Origin: an uncultured bacterium
GTDB taxonomy: Bacteria > Desulfobacterota > Binatia > UBA1149 > CAITLU01
Assembly: GCA_903893315.1 (NCBI GenBank)
Contig: CAITLU010000002.1
Coordinates: 62,001 to 126,000 of the forward strand
DNA: 64,000 bases
Reading direction: 5' to 3'
Under the pieces are notes generated by a model. The model saw nothing but the letters and a program-made list of their open reading frames with translations, was not told the DNA's origin and made no database searches. Below are positions 50,158 to 59,219 of this stretch, in pieces (the first letter of the stretch is position 1; every line of letters starts with the position of its first letter). Both the position numbers and the translations under genes were made by a program.

Positions 50158-50633
50158 ATCCTTAGCCTCCTGTGCTTCGCGTTCATGGAACCCTGCGCTT
50201 ACCGGGCGAGCGCTCACGTTTCATTTACAACCCGAAAAAACTCCGGGTCAAGTACTTTGCGGGCAATGACTGGCCGTGAAGTGAACGGATCGGAACGTGT
50301 GGCTGCGCTTTCGTTTTGGCTCACGGCCGAGCGTGGCTACTATCGCGCTGCCGTGTCTTCTCCCCTGCTGACTGTGTTCCTGGGAGCCGCCACCGTTGTC
50401 GGTGTGGCTCTCGGCTAGATTCCTCGGCTTCGCATGAATCGGGCTACCATTGCCGTAGTCGGTGCCACGCTGATGGTGCTGACCGGATCGCTTACGTTGC
50501 CGCAGGCCTACGCGGCGATCGACGCCGATAACGCTGCTGACACTGGCGCTCGGTGTCGCGTGGATCGGCTGGATGGTCGGCTGAGAAGTTCCTGGAAAGC
50601 AACCTGCGAAGTCCGACCTGCCGTCGTGGCGTT
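50158..50633. other. Region upstream of the traT-like gene without a confident gene
   Basis: 476 bases. It holds the traT promoter candidate. Two short hydrophobic plus-strand peptides can be read (VSSPLLTVFLGAATVVGVALG at 50353-50418, and MNRATIAVVGATLMVLTG starting at 50434), but they lack RBSs and the second runs antisense into the following minus-strand gene. They may be remnants. Confidence 0.4.
50224..50251 (-). promoter_or_regulatory. Sigma70-type promoter candidate for the traT-like gene
   Basis: On the minus strand TTGACC (50251-50246), a 16-bp spacer and TGTAAA (50229-50224) match consensus at 5/6 and 4/6. The start codon is about 65 bases downstream. An ACCCG/CGGGT inverted repeat lies across the spacer and could be an operator. 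Confidence 0.45.
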
Positions 50634-52259
50634 CTACTTCGTCGCTTGCTCGAGTTTCGCCAGCGCGGCTTGTGCCGGTGCGAACGCCGGATCTATCGCC
50701 AGTGCGCGTTGCCATTTTGTTCGCGCGTCGCCGTAGCGTGCTTCGTTGGCGTCGAGAGTGGCGAAGTTGCTCCACAACAACGGGTTGTCGTCGTCGAGTT
50801 CGGTTGCGCGCAGATAGCTTGCGCGCGCTTCGGCAGCGCGTCCGAGTTTCTGGTAGGCGATGGCGAGTTGGCCGTGGGCGCCGGCGTCGCCGGGGCTGAA
50901 GTCGACGCAGCGCTTGTAGGTGGATGCCGCTTCTTGGTAGCGCTGGGTGTCGAGTTGCAGGCGTCCCAGGTTGAAGCAGGCCCGAGGGCTGGGGGAATAC
51001 TTCAACGTCGAGCGGTAGAGTCGCTCATCGCCGGCGAAGTCGCGCTGGTGTGCCAGTACCGATGGAACCGAAAGCAGCGCCAGCAGGCAGGCGCCGACGA
51101 GTGTTGCGGGGTGTCCGCCGTAGCGATGCAGCGCGGCGGCGAGCAGGGCGCAGAGCGGAGCCAGTGGAAGGTAGAGGAACTGCTCAGGGGTGAAGATGAA
51201 GCGCTCTGCGATGGCTGGCGAGACTGGAATGAAGCCACTGCCCGGAAGGTAGAGGACCAACGCGGACACCAAGCCGAGGCCGACGAGCGTCGGTGTTCTG
51301 ACGAAGCGTATGACGACAGCGGCGGCGAGACCGGTCAGTGTCAGTGCCGTGAAGATCGCTTGGTGCCCGCGTGTCGGGCTCAAGCGGTCGAGGTGAAGTC
51401 CGACCGGCCAGACCAGCAGTTGCGTATAGGTTGCTGCGGCGGTGCCGACGGCGCGCAGTCGCAGCGAGAGCGACAGGCCGCCGGCAGTGGCCGCCGGCGG
51501 CATCACCAGCAGGGCGCAGCACACGCAAGTTACCAGTGCGGCGATCGGCAGCAGCGGCGACGGATGCCGGCCTCGACGCAGTTGGAAATAGGCGAAAAGC
51601 GCGACCAGGGGCCCGGCGGCGAGACCGATCTCTTTCGATAGTGCGGCCAGCGCAACGCAGGCCGCACAGGCGAGCGCTGCTGCCAATTCGCGGAACGGGT
51701 GGTCGCCGGTCGGTGCGCCGCGCCTGGAATGTTTGTCTTGATCGGGTCCCTGCGCCACCAGCAGCAGGGCGAGCAGCGTGAAGGCGGCTGCGAGAAGGTC
51801 GGTGCGCCCGGAAATGTAGGCGGCCGATCCCGATTGAAGGGGGTGAACGGCGAAGACCAGCGCGGCAGCGCCCGCTACACTTGCCGGCAGTCCCATCCTG
51901 AGGAGCAACAACGCCAGCAGCAGGGAGTTGGCGCCGTGCAGCAGGACGTTGACCGCGTGCAGCTCGGCCGCCGATGCCATGCCCACTTTCCATTGACCCA
52001 TGTACGAGAGCAGCACCACGGGACGCCGGTACTCTCCGCCGGCGTTGCCGAAGGTTTCGGCCACGGTCATCTTGCGTGCGAGCGGGAGGTGGAAATCATC
52101 GTCCCAGACCAGCGGGTTGCCGAGCGAGGGCAGGTAGAGGGCAAACGCGAAGAGGGCGGGCAGCAATGCCGCGGCCGCGCGCGCCAGGGTTCGCGACGCA
52201 GGTGCGGGGACGGGTCCGGCGCGGCCCGGACGGGCTGTTCGTTTGGTGATGGAAGGCAT
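50634..52259 (-). CDS. GT-C-like polytopic membrane protein with C-terminal TPR repeats
   Basis: 541 residues from the ATG at 52259. About eleven transmembrane helices. After the first helix comes LVWDDDFHLPLAR, an acidic motif in the position typical of GT-C glycosyltransferases, and HPLQSGSAAYISGRTDLLAA, as in TMTC/PMT-like proteins. Residues about 430-541 contain three TPR units (ACFNLGRLQLDTQRYQEAAS, AHGQLAIAYQKLGRAAEARA, and a third). It resembles bacterial TPR/mannosyltransferase-like proteins; the donor and acceptor are unknown. Confidence 0.8.
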   Translation of the reverse strand: MPSITKRTARPGRAGPVPAPASRTLARAAAALLPALFAFALYLPSLGNPLVWDDDFHLPLARKMTVAETFGNAGGEYRRPVVLLSYMGQWKVGMASAAELHAVNVLLHGANSLLLALLLLRMGLPASVAGAAALVFAVHPLQSGSAAYISGRTDLLAAAFTLLALLLVAQGPDQDKHSRRGAPTGDHPFRELAAALACAACVALAALSKEIGLAAGPLVALFAYFQLRRGRHPSPLLPIAALVTCVCCALLVMPPAATAGGLSLSLRLRAVGTAAATYTQLLVWPVGLHLDRLSPTRGHQAIFTALTLTGLAAAVVIRFVRTPTLVGLGLVSALVLYLPGSGFIPVSPAIAERFIFTPEQFLYLPLAPLCALLAAALHRYGGHPATLVGACLLALLSVPSVLAHQRDFAGDERLYRSTLKYSPSPRACFNLGRLQLDTQRYQEAASTYKRCVDFSPGDAGAHGQLAIAYQKLGRAAEARASYLRATELDDDNPLLWSNFATLDANEARYGDARTKWQRALAIDPAFAPAQAALAKLEQATK

Positions 52260-52696
52260 CGGCGATTGACGCCAGCCACCTAGCACGCGGCTGCGGGTAC
52301 GGACAACCGAGCTTCGGGGGCCTGTGCCGCGGGCCCTGGAAGTTCTTGAAACGGGGCTCGGCTGCTTTTGTCGTGCATCGAGAAATGTCTGTAGAGCCAG
52401 GTGGATGGACTGCCGGTATCAAGTGATGGCTGCGGTGGGTGTCGGGGCCTTTCTTCGGGTTGCGCCGGGGCCTCGTTGCTCGACCGCCAAAAGCGTGCGA
52501 CTACGATCCTCCTGGCGTGCTCCCTCTTCGTGACGACAACCCGGCCTTGGCAACGGCTCGCGATTTTCGCGGCATCGCCGTGGCAATGTCGCGGGCTGAC
52601 GCGGTCGGCCGTTGTTCGGGCGAGGTCGGCCTGGCGGCGGGGGGCGTTGGCAACTGTCACGATCCGTCGGCCTGGCCGATCCTGGCGCGACATTGG
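52260..52696. other. Divergent intergenic region before apbE
   Basis: 437 bases between the GT-C gene and apbE. The apbE frame is open back to a GTG at 52439, but that stretch lacks any ApbE similarity. A TTGAAA near 52347 with a 17-base spacer has only a poor -10. No other gene is seen. Confidence 0.5.
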
Positions 52697-53761
52697 ATGC
52701 GGAGTACTGGCGTGCGAGCGGCGTGGATTGTCTTCTCCTCCTTTCTCCTGGTTTCGGTGCATGGGGCGGCCGCTCGAGCCGAAGAGGTGCGCGAGTCGCA
52801 CTACGTCATGGGAACGCTCTTGCAGGTGACGCTCGAGGCTCCGACCCGGGAGCGAGGGCAGGAAATCATCGCCGATGGGATAGCGGTGGTTCGCCATCTC
52901 GAACGCGAGTTCAGCGACTACGATAACGACAGCGACTTGATGCGCGTCAACCGACGGGCGGGGGACGGCCCGGTACCGGTTCCTTTCGAACTTTTCCGGA
53001 TTCTGTCGCTTTGCCAACTCATGACGCGGTCCACCGGCGGAACCTTTGACGTGACCGTGGGGCCGCTGCTGCAGTTGCGGCGTAATGCGGCTTCTGCGGG
53101 GCGCATCCCTGCGGATGACGAAGTGGATGCGGCCTTTTCGTTGGTGGGCTCCGACAAGATATCGTTGGAAGCTCCCGGCCGTGTGGAACTGCCCCGCCGC
53201 GGTATGGCACTGGATCTCGGCGGAATCGGCAAGGGGTACGCTCTCGAGCGCATGGCGGCGTCTTTACGAGCAGCCGGCGTAGGCAAGGCGCTGCTCGATT
53301 TCGGTACCAGTTCCATCGTCGCCATCGGGCCGCCGCAGGGTGAAGCTCCATGGCGTATCTGGATTCCCCGCGGCAGCGACATGGCGGGGTCTATCTTCTT
53401 ACGGGATCGCGCTCTGTCGACCTCGAGGAGCCTGCGCCGTGACGACGATCGCGCCGAAACGGTTCCTCACATTGTCGACCCGCGCAGCGGCCGTTGGATC
53501 GAAGACGACCGCCAGGCCACCGTCGTCGCCATCGACGCTTCGATCGCCGAGGCTTGGAGCACGGCCTTGATCGTCGACCCGGAAGGAGTGCTCGACATCC
53601 TTGCGGCACCTCGGGATGTGGAAGCGATTGTCTTCGACGAGCATGGGGAGCGCCGCACGCCCCGTTTCGAAGAGTTTGCGTCGTGGAAGCCGGCGCGTCG
53701 TGGCGGACGGGGAACCGAAGAGAAAGGCGACGGGCCGGGCGTTACCGCGAAACGTCCGTGA
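52697..53761 (+). CDS. apbE: FAD:protein FMN transferase, ApbE-like
   Basis: 354 residues from the ATG at 52697 (MRSTGVRAAWIVF), giving a signal peptide that ends near AAARA; a GTG at 52712 is an alternative. ApbE transfers FMN from FAD to Thr or Ser of target proteins in the periplasm. Motifs: MGTLLQVTLEA, TGGTFDVTVGPL, ALDLGGIGKGYALERM, LDFGTSSIVAIG and HIVDPRSGRWI with STSRS before it. No Rnf, Nqr or NosR partner is nearby, so its target is unknown. The C-terminal 30 residues are charged. Confidence 0.92.
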   Translation: MRSTGVRAAWIVFSSFLLVSVHGAAARAEEVRESHYVMGTLLQVTLEAPTRERGQEIIADGIAVVRHLEREFSDYDNDSDLMRVNRRAGDGPVPVPFELFRILSLCQLMTRSTGGTFDVTVGPLLQLRRNAASAGRIPADDEVDAAFSLVGSDKISLEAPGRVELPRRGMALDLGGIGKGYALERMAASLRAAGVGKALLDFGTSSIVAIGPPQGEAPWRIWIPRGSDMAGSIFLRDRALSTSRSLRRDDDRAETVPHIVDPRSGRWIEDDRQATVVAIDASIAEAWSTALIVDPEGVLDILAAPRDVEAIVFDEHGERRTPRFEEFASWKPARRGGRGTEEKGDGPGVTAKRP

Positions 53762-54064
53762 GAATCTTCGCTGCCGGCCGCTTCCGAGTTTACCGGCCGC
53801 CGCTCGGTGCCGCTTCTTCCTGCACGCAGCTCCAGTCGGTGGCGTCGCTTGGTCTGTCTGGATCTCGTCGTTTCATGCCAACCCCTTCACCGTGTACGTC
53901 GCGCCCGTTGGTGAGGGCGCGCAGCGCAGTTACCGTGTCTTTCGCGGGACGCGCCGATAGCGTCGCAGATTGACCTTGCGCGAGGCGACAAGGTAAATGA
54001 ACCTCAGGGTTCGACGAAGGCCGCAGACCTGTCTGGCGGCTGAATGTGAGCCGAAAGTAAGGAG
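53762..54064. other. Intergenic region downstream of apbE
   Basis: 303 bases with no gene I can support. A short frame ending at 53960 (NPFTVYVAPVGEGAQRSYRV) has no start or RBS of its own. AAGGAG at 54059-54064 is the RBS of the next gene. Confidence 0.5.
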
Positions 54065-55000
54065 ATGAATGTGGTCGTAAAGCAGAACCGTATGGGCCGG
54101 CGACGCGATGGAAGCACTGCGTGGCTTCTTTTCGTCTGCGGCATATGGCTTTCGGGCTGCGCAAGCGTGCAGTCGCTTGCCGAGGACATGGCCTCGCGTG
54201 CGACGCTGGCTCCGACGACTCCGGAGACGCTGCGTCTGCGGCCGTTGGCGTCAACTGCCAGCTCGGTGTCCACCCGAAGTTATCGAGTCGGTGAAGCCTA
54301 CACGTCGCGGGTAGGTGAGCCGATGTTGAGCGTCAAGAACTACGAGGTCGGCGAGAAGGTGGCGCGCGCGACTGCGCTGCGTGACTTCGAGCAGCTCTGC
54401 GGACGGCTGTTGAGCAATGAGCCCGGGAGTTGCTCCGACTCGCCGCTCGTCAGCGTACGCGGAGGAACGGGGAGCGTATTCGAGGTTCAAGGCGCTGTTT
54501 CGACGCTCGACGGTGACTACTTCGCGTTGTCGTTGCCGGCCGCTAACAAGAAAGACGTCGCCTACCTGCTCGTCGACACCAAAGGCCGGCCGCGTCCCGG
54601 GGCCTACGTTGCCTGGCGCCAGGCCGATTCCAACGGCTACAGTGTCGCGGGGGTTCCTCTGGTGGAGGTCTCCCCGGATATTCCATTGGACGACGATGCG
54701 CCGCTCTTCGCCTTCGATAACCAGCAGGCCGTGGCCGCGAGCGGTCCCGGCTATCTGAACTACGAGCTGGTGTATCTCGGCAGGCGTTCTACCGCCGGAG
54801 GCGACAGTATCGTTCTCAGCTACCGAGAATTCGCCAGGCAATCGCCCGACCACGTGACGTTCGAGCAGACTCTCCCGTATCCGGTTTCTCAGCGCGATAT
54901 TGATATCGCAGGCTTGCGTCTGCGCGTCGATGCGACGGGTCCGGAGAGCATTACCTTCCGTGTCGTGGGGGACTCCCGGCGTGGCGCCGAGCAGCGATAG
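54065..55000 (+). CDS. Lipoprotein of unknown function
   Basis: 311 residues. Lipobox LSGC at C32 after a basic n-region (RRRDG) and a hydrophobic core. I do not recognise a family. The mature part begins with Thr/Pro-rich sequence (LAPTTPETLRLRPLA), then an N-terminal domain with SVKNYEVGEKVARATA and two Cys (QLCGRLL, GSCSDSP), and a C-terminal beta-rich half. AAGGAG lies directly before the ATG, so a GTG two codons on (54071) may be the true start. The GNAT gene overlaps its end by 20 bases. Confidence 0.75.
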   Translation: MNVVVKQNRMGRRRDGSTAWLLFVCGIWLSGCASVQSLAEDMASRATLAPTTPETLRLRPLASTASSVSTRSYRVGEAYTSRVGEPMLSVKNYEVGEKVARATALRDFEQLCGRLLSNEPGSCSDSPLVSVRGGTGSVFEVQGAVSTLDGDYFALSLPAANKKDVAYLLVDTKGRPRPGAYVAWRQADSNGYSVAGVPLVEVSPDIPLDDDAPLFAFDNQQAVAASGPGYLNYELVYLGRRSTAGGDSIVLSYREFARQSPDHVTFEQTLPYPVSQRDIDIAGLRLRVDATGPESITFRVVGDSRRGAEQR

Positions 55001-55487
55001 CCAACCGCTGCGGGTGCGCGCAGGCACGAACGAAGACGTTTCTTTCGTGTTCAGCGGGATTCGTGCGTTGGCGGAATTCGAAGCGCTCGCCCACGAGTTC
55101 CACGGCAGCGAAGAGCGGCTGCGCACTCACCTGTTCGGCGCGTCCCGCTGCGCGGAGATCATGATCGCGGAAGCCGACGGGATGAGAGTCGGATACGCGT
55201 TGTTCTTCACGACCTACAGCACCTTCCTCACCCGGCCCGGGCTGTACCTTGAAGATCTCTACGTGATCCCGGAGGCGCGCCGCTGCGGGGTCGGCAGGAC
55301 TTTGCTTGCCGAGTTGGCGCGCCTGGCTGTCGAACGCCAGTGCGGCAGGGTTGAATGGTCGGTACTGGATTGGAACAAGAACGCGATCGCGTTGTACGAC
55401 TCGGTAGGGGCTGCTCCTGTACGAGGCTGGACTTCGTATCGTCTTGACGGGCCGGCTCTTGCGGCGCTCGGCGGACAACGGGTCTGA
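54981..55487 (+). CDS. GNAT family N-acetyltransferase
   Basis: 168 residues from a GTG that overlaps the lipoprotein gene's end by 20 bases; the start is inferred. The GNAT acetyl-CoA loop is RRCGVGRTLLAELARLA after LYLEDLYVIPEA, and WNKNAIALYDSVGA marks the C-terminal beta-bulge. The LALAHEF-like region (EFEALAHEFHGSEERLRTHL) and YLEDLYV resemble diamine/spermidine N1-acetyltransferases (SSAT-like). Substrate uncertain. Confidence 0.82.
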   Translation: MAPSSDSQPLRVRAGTNEDVSFVFSGIRALAEFEALAHEFHGSEERLRTHLFGASRCAEIMIAEADGMRVGYALFFTTYSTFLTRPGLYLEDLYVIPEARRCGVGRTLLAELARLAVERQCGRVEWSVLDWNKNAIALYDSVGAAPVRGWTSYRLDGPALAALGGQRV

Positions 55488-55563
55488 TTCTGCCGACGGA
55501 CGGCGCCGACGTCCGCGGCCTCTATCCTGAGCAACGATAGGTCCGACCGAGAACGAACGAGAG

Positions 55564-56511
55564 ATGAGAATAATCCAGACAAGTGAGCGCGGTCATCGAG
55601 AGCTGGATCGCATCATCGCGGCGGTAGCCGACAGTTATCGGGGCGGTCGTGGAATCGACAGTCTCGAGAGTGCCGCGCTGCCCAACCAGCGCAAGGTTAC
55701 GGAATCTTTCGAGCACTTGAAGCACGCCATATACATGGGCTTCTACTCGACGCGAGATCTCAATGAGGCCAATCTCAGGTACTACGTCAGCAAGCATCTG
55801 CACGACGCTTTCGAAATCCTCGTAGAGCAGATCGCCCGTGCGGTAGTCTACCGTCGCTTGAAAGGCGGAGCGCCTGAGAGTCAGGACATAGAGTGGAGCG
55901 AGGCGGTTGTTCTCGACGTTCTCGGGGGTCTGCCTGCCATGCGCGGCGACCTCCAGCTCGACCTGCAGGCGGCTTACGATGGGGACCCGGCGGCAGAGAG
56001 TATCGAGGAGATCGTTTTCAGTTACCCGGCCATCGAGGCGATTACCTGCTATCGGGTGGCCCACGAACTTCACCGGCGCGATGTACCGATGATTCCTCGC
56101 ATCATGACCGAACACGCTCATGCGCGGACCGGGATAGACATTCATCCCGGCGCACGGATTGGCAAGGCTTTCTTCATCGACCACGGTACGGGGGTGGTGA
56201 TAGGCGCGACTTGCGAGATCGGCGACCGCGTCAAGATCTACCAGGGAGTGACACTCGGTGCTTTGTCCATTCCCCGCGACCAGTGCGGAGATCTCATTCG
56301 GAACAACAAGCGTCACCCGACCATAGAAGACGACGTCACAATTTACGCTGGCGCCAAGATTCTCGGTGGTCAGACCGTGGTTGGTCGCGAGTCGGTGATA
56401 GGGGCGAACGTCTGGCTGACCGAGTCTGTGCCGCCGGGCTCGCGCGTGACGTACTCGCCGCCGGCCTGGTCAGACAGGCCGAGCCAGGTCGTCACGAAGC
56501 GCCAGGATTAG
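55564..56511 (+). CDS. cysE: Serine O-acetyltransferase
   Basis: 315 residues. It makes O-acetylserine for cysteine synthesis. The N-terminal half is the helical SAT domain (SYPAIEAITCYRVAHELHRR). The C-terminal left-handed beta-helix has hexapeptide repeats and the catalytic His region HPGARIGKAFFIDHGTGVVI plus YQGVTLGALSIP and HPTIEDDVTIYAGAKILGG. It is of the longer EpsC/plant-like type. The last residues (SQVVTKRQD) lack a terminal Ile, which SATs normally insert into the O-acetylserine sulfhydrylase. Confidence 0.92.
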   Translation: MRIIQTSERGHRELDRIIAAVADSYRGGRGIDSLESAALPNQRKVTESFEHLKHAIYMGFYSTRDLNEANLRYYVSKHLHDAFEILVEQIARAVVYRRLKGGAPESQDIEWSEAVVLDVLGGLPAMRGDLQLDLQAAYDGDPAAESIEEIVFSYPAIEAITCYRVAHELHRRDVPMIPRIMTEHAHARTGIDIHPGARIGKAFFIDHGTGVVIGATCEIGDRVKIYQGVTLGALSIPRDQCGDLIRNNKRHPTIEDDVTIYAGAKILGGQTVVGRESVIGANVWLTESVPPGSRVTYSPPAWSDRPSQVVTKRQD

Positions 56512-56545
56512 ACCCGGCGAGCGCCGCGACGCCGCCGGGCGCGAC

Positions 56546-56571
56546 ACGGCGGGAAACATGAGGCCCGCCGT
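56546..56571 (+). terminator. Weak hairpin after cysE
   Basis: ACGGCGGG and CCCGCCGT form an 8-bp stem with a 10-nt loop, 35 bases after the cysE stop, followed by TCATCTTCTC. No T-run. Confidence 0.3.
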
Positions 56572-56694
56572 CATCTTCTCGCGACCCGGCGGGCAGCCTG
56601 GAGCAACGCCGCAGATAGCTTGCTGCGCAGAAGTCTCGAGCAGTCACGCGGGTTTTGTTTACTAAGCTGCGTGCGCGACACAGGATGCGCGGCC

Positions 56695-57867
56695 ATGGAT
56701 TCAAGCAGCGCTGAACACTCGATCGATCAACTCCTCTTCGACCCCACTCCCGAGCACGCGATGCTGAGGGAGACCGTCCGACGTTTTACCGAAATCGAGG
56801 TCGAACCTCAGGCCGAGAAGCACGATGCCAGCGGGACGCTCAACGCCGCGCTGCTGCGGCGCTGCGGGGAGCTTGGCCTTCTCGGTCTTACGGTTCCGCA
56901 GGAGGACGGCGGCGCCGGCATGGACGCGGTTGCCGCCGTGATCACGCACCACGAACTATCCAAGAGCGACCCGGGGTTTGGGATCGCGTACGCGGCGCAG
57001 AGCCTGCTGTTCGTGAACAACTTCTACCACGCTTCTGACCGTGATCAGCGCGTCCGGATCCTGCCGAAAATGATTTCAGGAGAGTGGATCGGTGCGATGG
57101 GGATGACCGAACCCGAGGCCGGCACCGACGTGCTGGGAATGACGACGAGGGCGGAGCGTCGCGGCGACGTCTACGTCCTCAACGGCCGAAAGATTTTCAT
57201 CACCAACGGCTACGAAGCCTCGTGCATTCTTACCTACGCCAAGGTCGACGGCCGCATTACCGCGTTCGTTGTCGAGCGCGGTTTCCCCGGCTTCTCGACC
57301 GGTGAGCCGATCAAGAAAATGGGCATGCGCTCTTCCACGATTTGCGAGCTGGTCTTCGACGATTGCCAGGTGCCGGTCACCAACCGACTCGGCGAGGACG
57401 GCGGTGGCATCACGTGCATGATGCGCAACCTCGAAATCGAACGACTGTGCGTGGCTGCGGTCAGTCTCGGGATCGCCGAACGCTGTCTTCGGGAAATGGT
57501 TGCCTACGCTGTTCAGCGCAAGGCTTTCGGAAAGTCGCTCGCGGAGTTCGGCCAGATTCAGCGCTACATCGGTGAAGCGTACGCGGACTACGAGGCCGCA
57601 CGTTCTCTGATCTACCGCGAGGCGGCCAAGGTAGGACCGGGAAAACGCAACAGGCTCGGCACCGACGCAGCCAAGCTCTTTGCCGCACCGATGGCGAAGC
57701 GAGTGGCTGACGCTGCCGTGCAGGTTCTCGGAGGCTACGGTTACACCACCGAGTACAAGGTGGAGCGCTTCCTGCGTGACGCCAAGCTTAACGAGATCGG
57801 TGGCGGCACCCTGGAGAGCCACCAGAAGAACATCACTCGTGATCTGACACGCACAACAGGAGTCTGA
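56695..57867 (+). CDS. Acyl-CoA dehydrogenase, isovaleryl-CoA-dehydrogenase-like
   Basis: 390 residues from the ATG at 56695. FAD enzyme that desaturates an acyl-CoA. The FAD/substrate stretch is MTEPEAGTDVLGM and KIFITNGYEA. The usual catalytic-Glu position (IYEGTxE) reads IGGGTLES, so no Glu there. A Glu in IERLCVAAVSLG (helix G) fits the isovaleryl-CoA dehydrogenase arrangement, where that Glu is the base. AFGKSLAEFGQIQ and QVLGGYGYTTEY are other conserved blocks. The next gene begins one base after its stop. Confidence 0.9.
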   Translation: MDSSSAEHSIDQLLFDPTPEHAMLRETVRRFTEIEVEPQAEKHDASGTLNAALLRRCGELGLLGLTVPQEDGGAGMDAVAAVITHHELSKSDPGFGIAYAAQSLLFVNNFYHASDRDQRVRILPKMISGEWIGAMGMTEPEAGTDVLGMTTRAERRGDVYVLNGRKIFITNGYEASCILTYAKVDGRITAFVVERGFPGFSTGEPIKKMGMRSSTICELVFDDCQVPVTNRLGEDGGGITCMMRNLEIERLCVAAVSLGIAERCLREMVAYAVQRKAFGKSLAEFGQIQRYIGEAYADYEAARSLIYREAAKVGPGKRNRLGTDAAKLFAAPMAKRVADAAVQVLGGYGYTTEYKVERFLRDAKLNEIGGGTLESHQKNITRDLTRTTGV

Positions 57868-57868
57868 C

Positions 57869-58978
57869 GTGCTGACCACCTACGACGACTTTCCCATCCA
57901 CCAAGCTCAGTGGCCTATCGATCGAGTCGCGACCACGGATCGTAACTTCTACGATCGCTACTACTTCAATGTGCACGACGTCGCCTGCGAAACTTTTCTC
58001 GCACTGGGCTTCGGCGTGTATCCGAATCTCGGTGTGATGGACGCTTTTGCCTGTGGGGTGCGAGGAAGCAGGCACCACATCGTGCGCGCCTCCCGAGTTC
58101 TGGACGGAGATCGTCACGCGACCGTGGCGGGGCCGATCCGGGTTGATGTGATCGAGGGGCTGCGCCGCCTGCGCTTCGCCTGCGACGCCCCTGATCTTCC
58201 GCTCTCGTTCGATCTGACATTCGAGGCCTGGACCGAGGCCCACGAGGAGCCCCACTTCTTCCTGCGCAATCCGCTCGGGCGGGTAGTGATGGACTATACC
58301 CGGCTTACCCAGCTCGGCCGGCCACGGGGCTGGATCCGGATCGGCGACGAGCGATTTTCGGTCGACCCTGAAGGCTGGCGTTCGGCGCGTGACCGGTCCT
58401 GGGGAGTCCGAGGGGTCGGGGAGCCGGAGCCCGAGGGCGCTCTGGTGGAGCGACCCGAGCGTATGCAGTTCTTCTGGAACTGGTCGCCGGTCAATTTCGA
58501 TGACTGTGGTGTCCTGTACACGGTCAGCGAATACGCCGACGGGAGGCGCTGGCATCAATCCGGCGCGCGCCTTACGCCGGGTGAGACGCGCGCGGCTGTA
58601 GGCGTGGAGCACCAGCTGCGCTTCGAGCCTGGAACTCGCCGCTTCGATGGCGCAACGGTTCGCTTGGATTTCGGGGAAGGGCAGGCGATGGAGTTGGAGT
58701 ACACTCCGAAACTGCGCTTTTTGATGCCGGCGATAGGCTATCGTGGCCCCTGGTATCACGGTCAGTACCAGGGGAAACTTAAAGTAGAAGGTGACGTCTG
58801 GGACGCGGACGATCCGATGACGTCGGTGGTGCACGGCTGGCTGACCGAGACCCTGTGTTCGGTGAGCTGCGGGGACCGTGTCGGCCAGGGAATCTTCGAG
58901 ATGGCCGTGATCGGCCCTCACCGCAAGTACGGTTTCGAGGATCTCTTCGACGGTTGGAACCCTGTTCCTGGCAAGTAG
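57869..58978 (+). CDS. Conserved-looking protein of unknown function coupled to an acyl-CoA dehydrogenase gene
   Basis: 369 residues from a GTG one base after the acyl-CoA dehydrogenase stop. No signal peptide or transmembrane segment. It is rich in aromatic residues and predicted beta (FNWSPVNFDDCGVLYTVSEY; LGFGVYPNLGVMDAFACG). Two lobes of about 180 residues are suggested, like lipocalin-type AttH/CrtC-like or DUF7065/DUF7064 proteins, but I do not recognise it firmly. The tight link points to a role in the same acyl-CoA pathway. Confidence 0.7.
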   Translation: MLTTYDDFPIHQAQWPIDRVATTDRNFYDRYYFNVHDVACETFLALGFGVYPNLGVMDAFACGVRGSRHHIVRASRVLDGDRHATVAGPIRVDVIEGLRRLRFACDAPDLPLSFDLTFEAWTEAHEEPHFFLRNPLGRVVMDYTRLTQLGRPRGWIRIGDERFSVDPEGWRSARDRSWGVRGVGEPEPEGALVERPERMQFFWNWSPVNFDDCGVLYTVSEYADGRRWHQSGARLTPGETRAAVGVEHQLRFEPGTRRFDGATVRLDFGEGQAMELEYTPKLRFLMPAIGYRGPWYHGQYQGKLKVEGDVWDADDPMTSVVHGWLTETLCSVSCGDRVGQGIFEMAVIGPHRKYGFEDLFDGWNPVPGK

Positions 58979-59219
58979 CGTGACCGTCAGCTGGGGCGCG
59001 GCGGAGCCAGGCTCTGCGTCGCTGGGACTGGGGTGTTTGCGTGCGTGCGCGACCTTCGCCGCACTGCGTAAAATCGTTTGATCGCGAAAGAAACCTGAAC
59101 CAACATTCCTGTAAGTGCCGCCCTGCGGCATGACGTCGCCAGAATCTCGATGCCCCCGCGATGCGGGGTGGTAGAGGGCTTGGCGCAGCCGCGCAAGAAC
59201 CACGAGGAGACTACCGGTT

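Noticed and set aside
50434-50736. Small plus-strand gene with a signal-peptide-like start
   Set aside because: It runs antisense into the 3' end of the GT-C/TPR gene and lacks an RBS; only its first 20 residues look protein-like.
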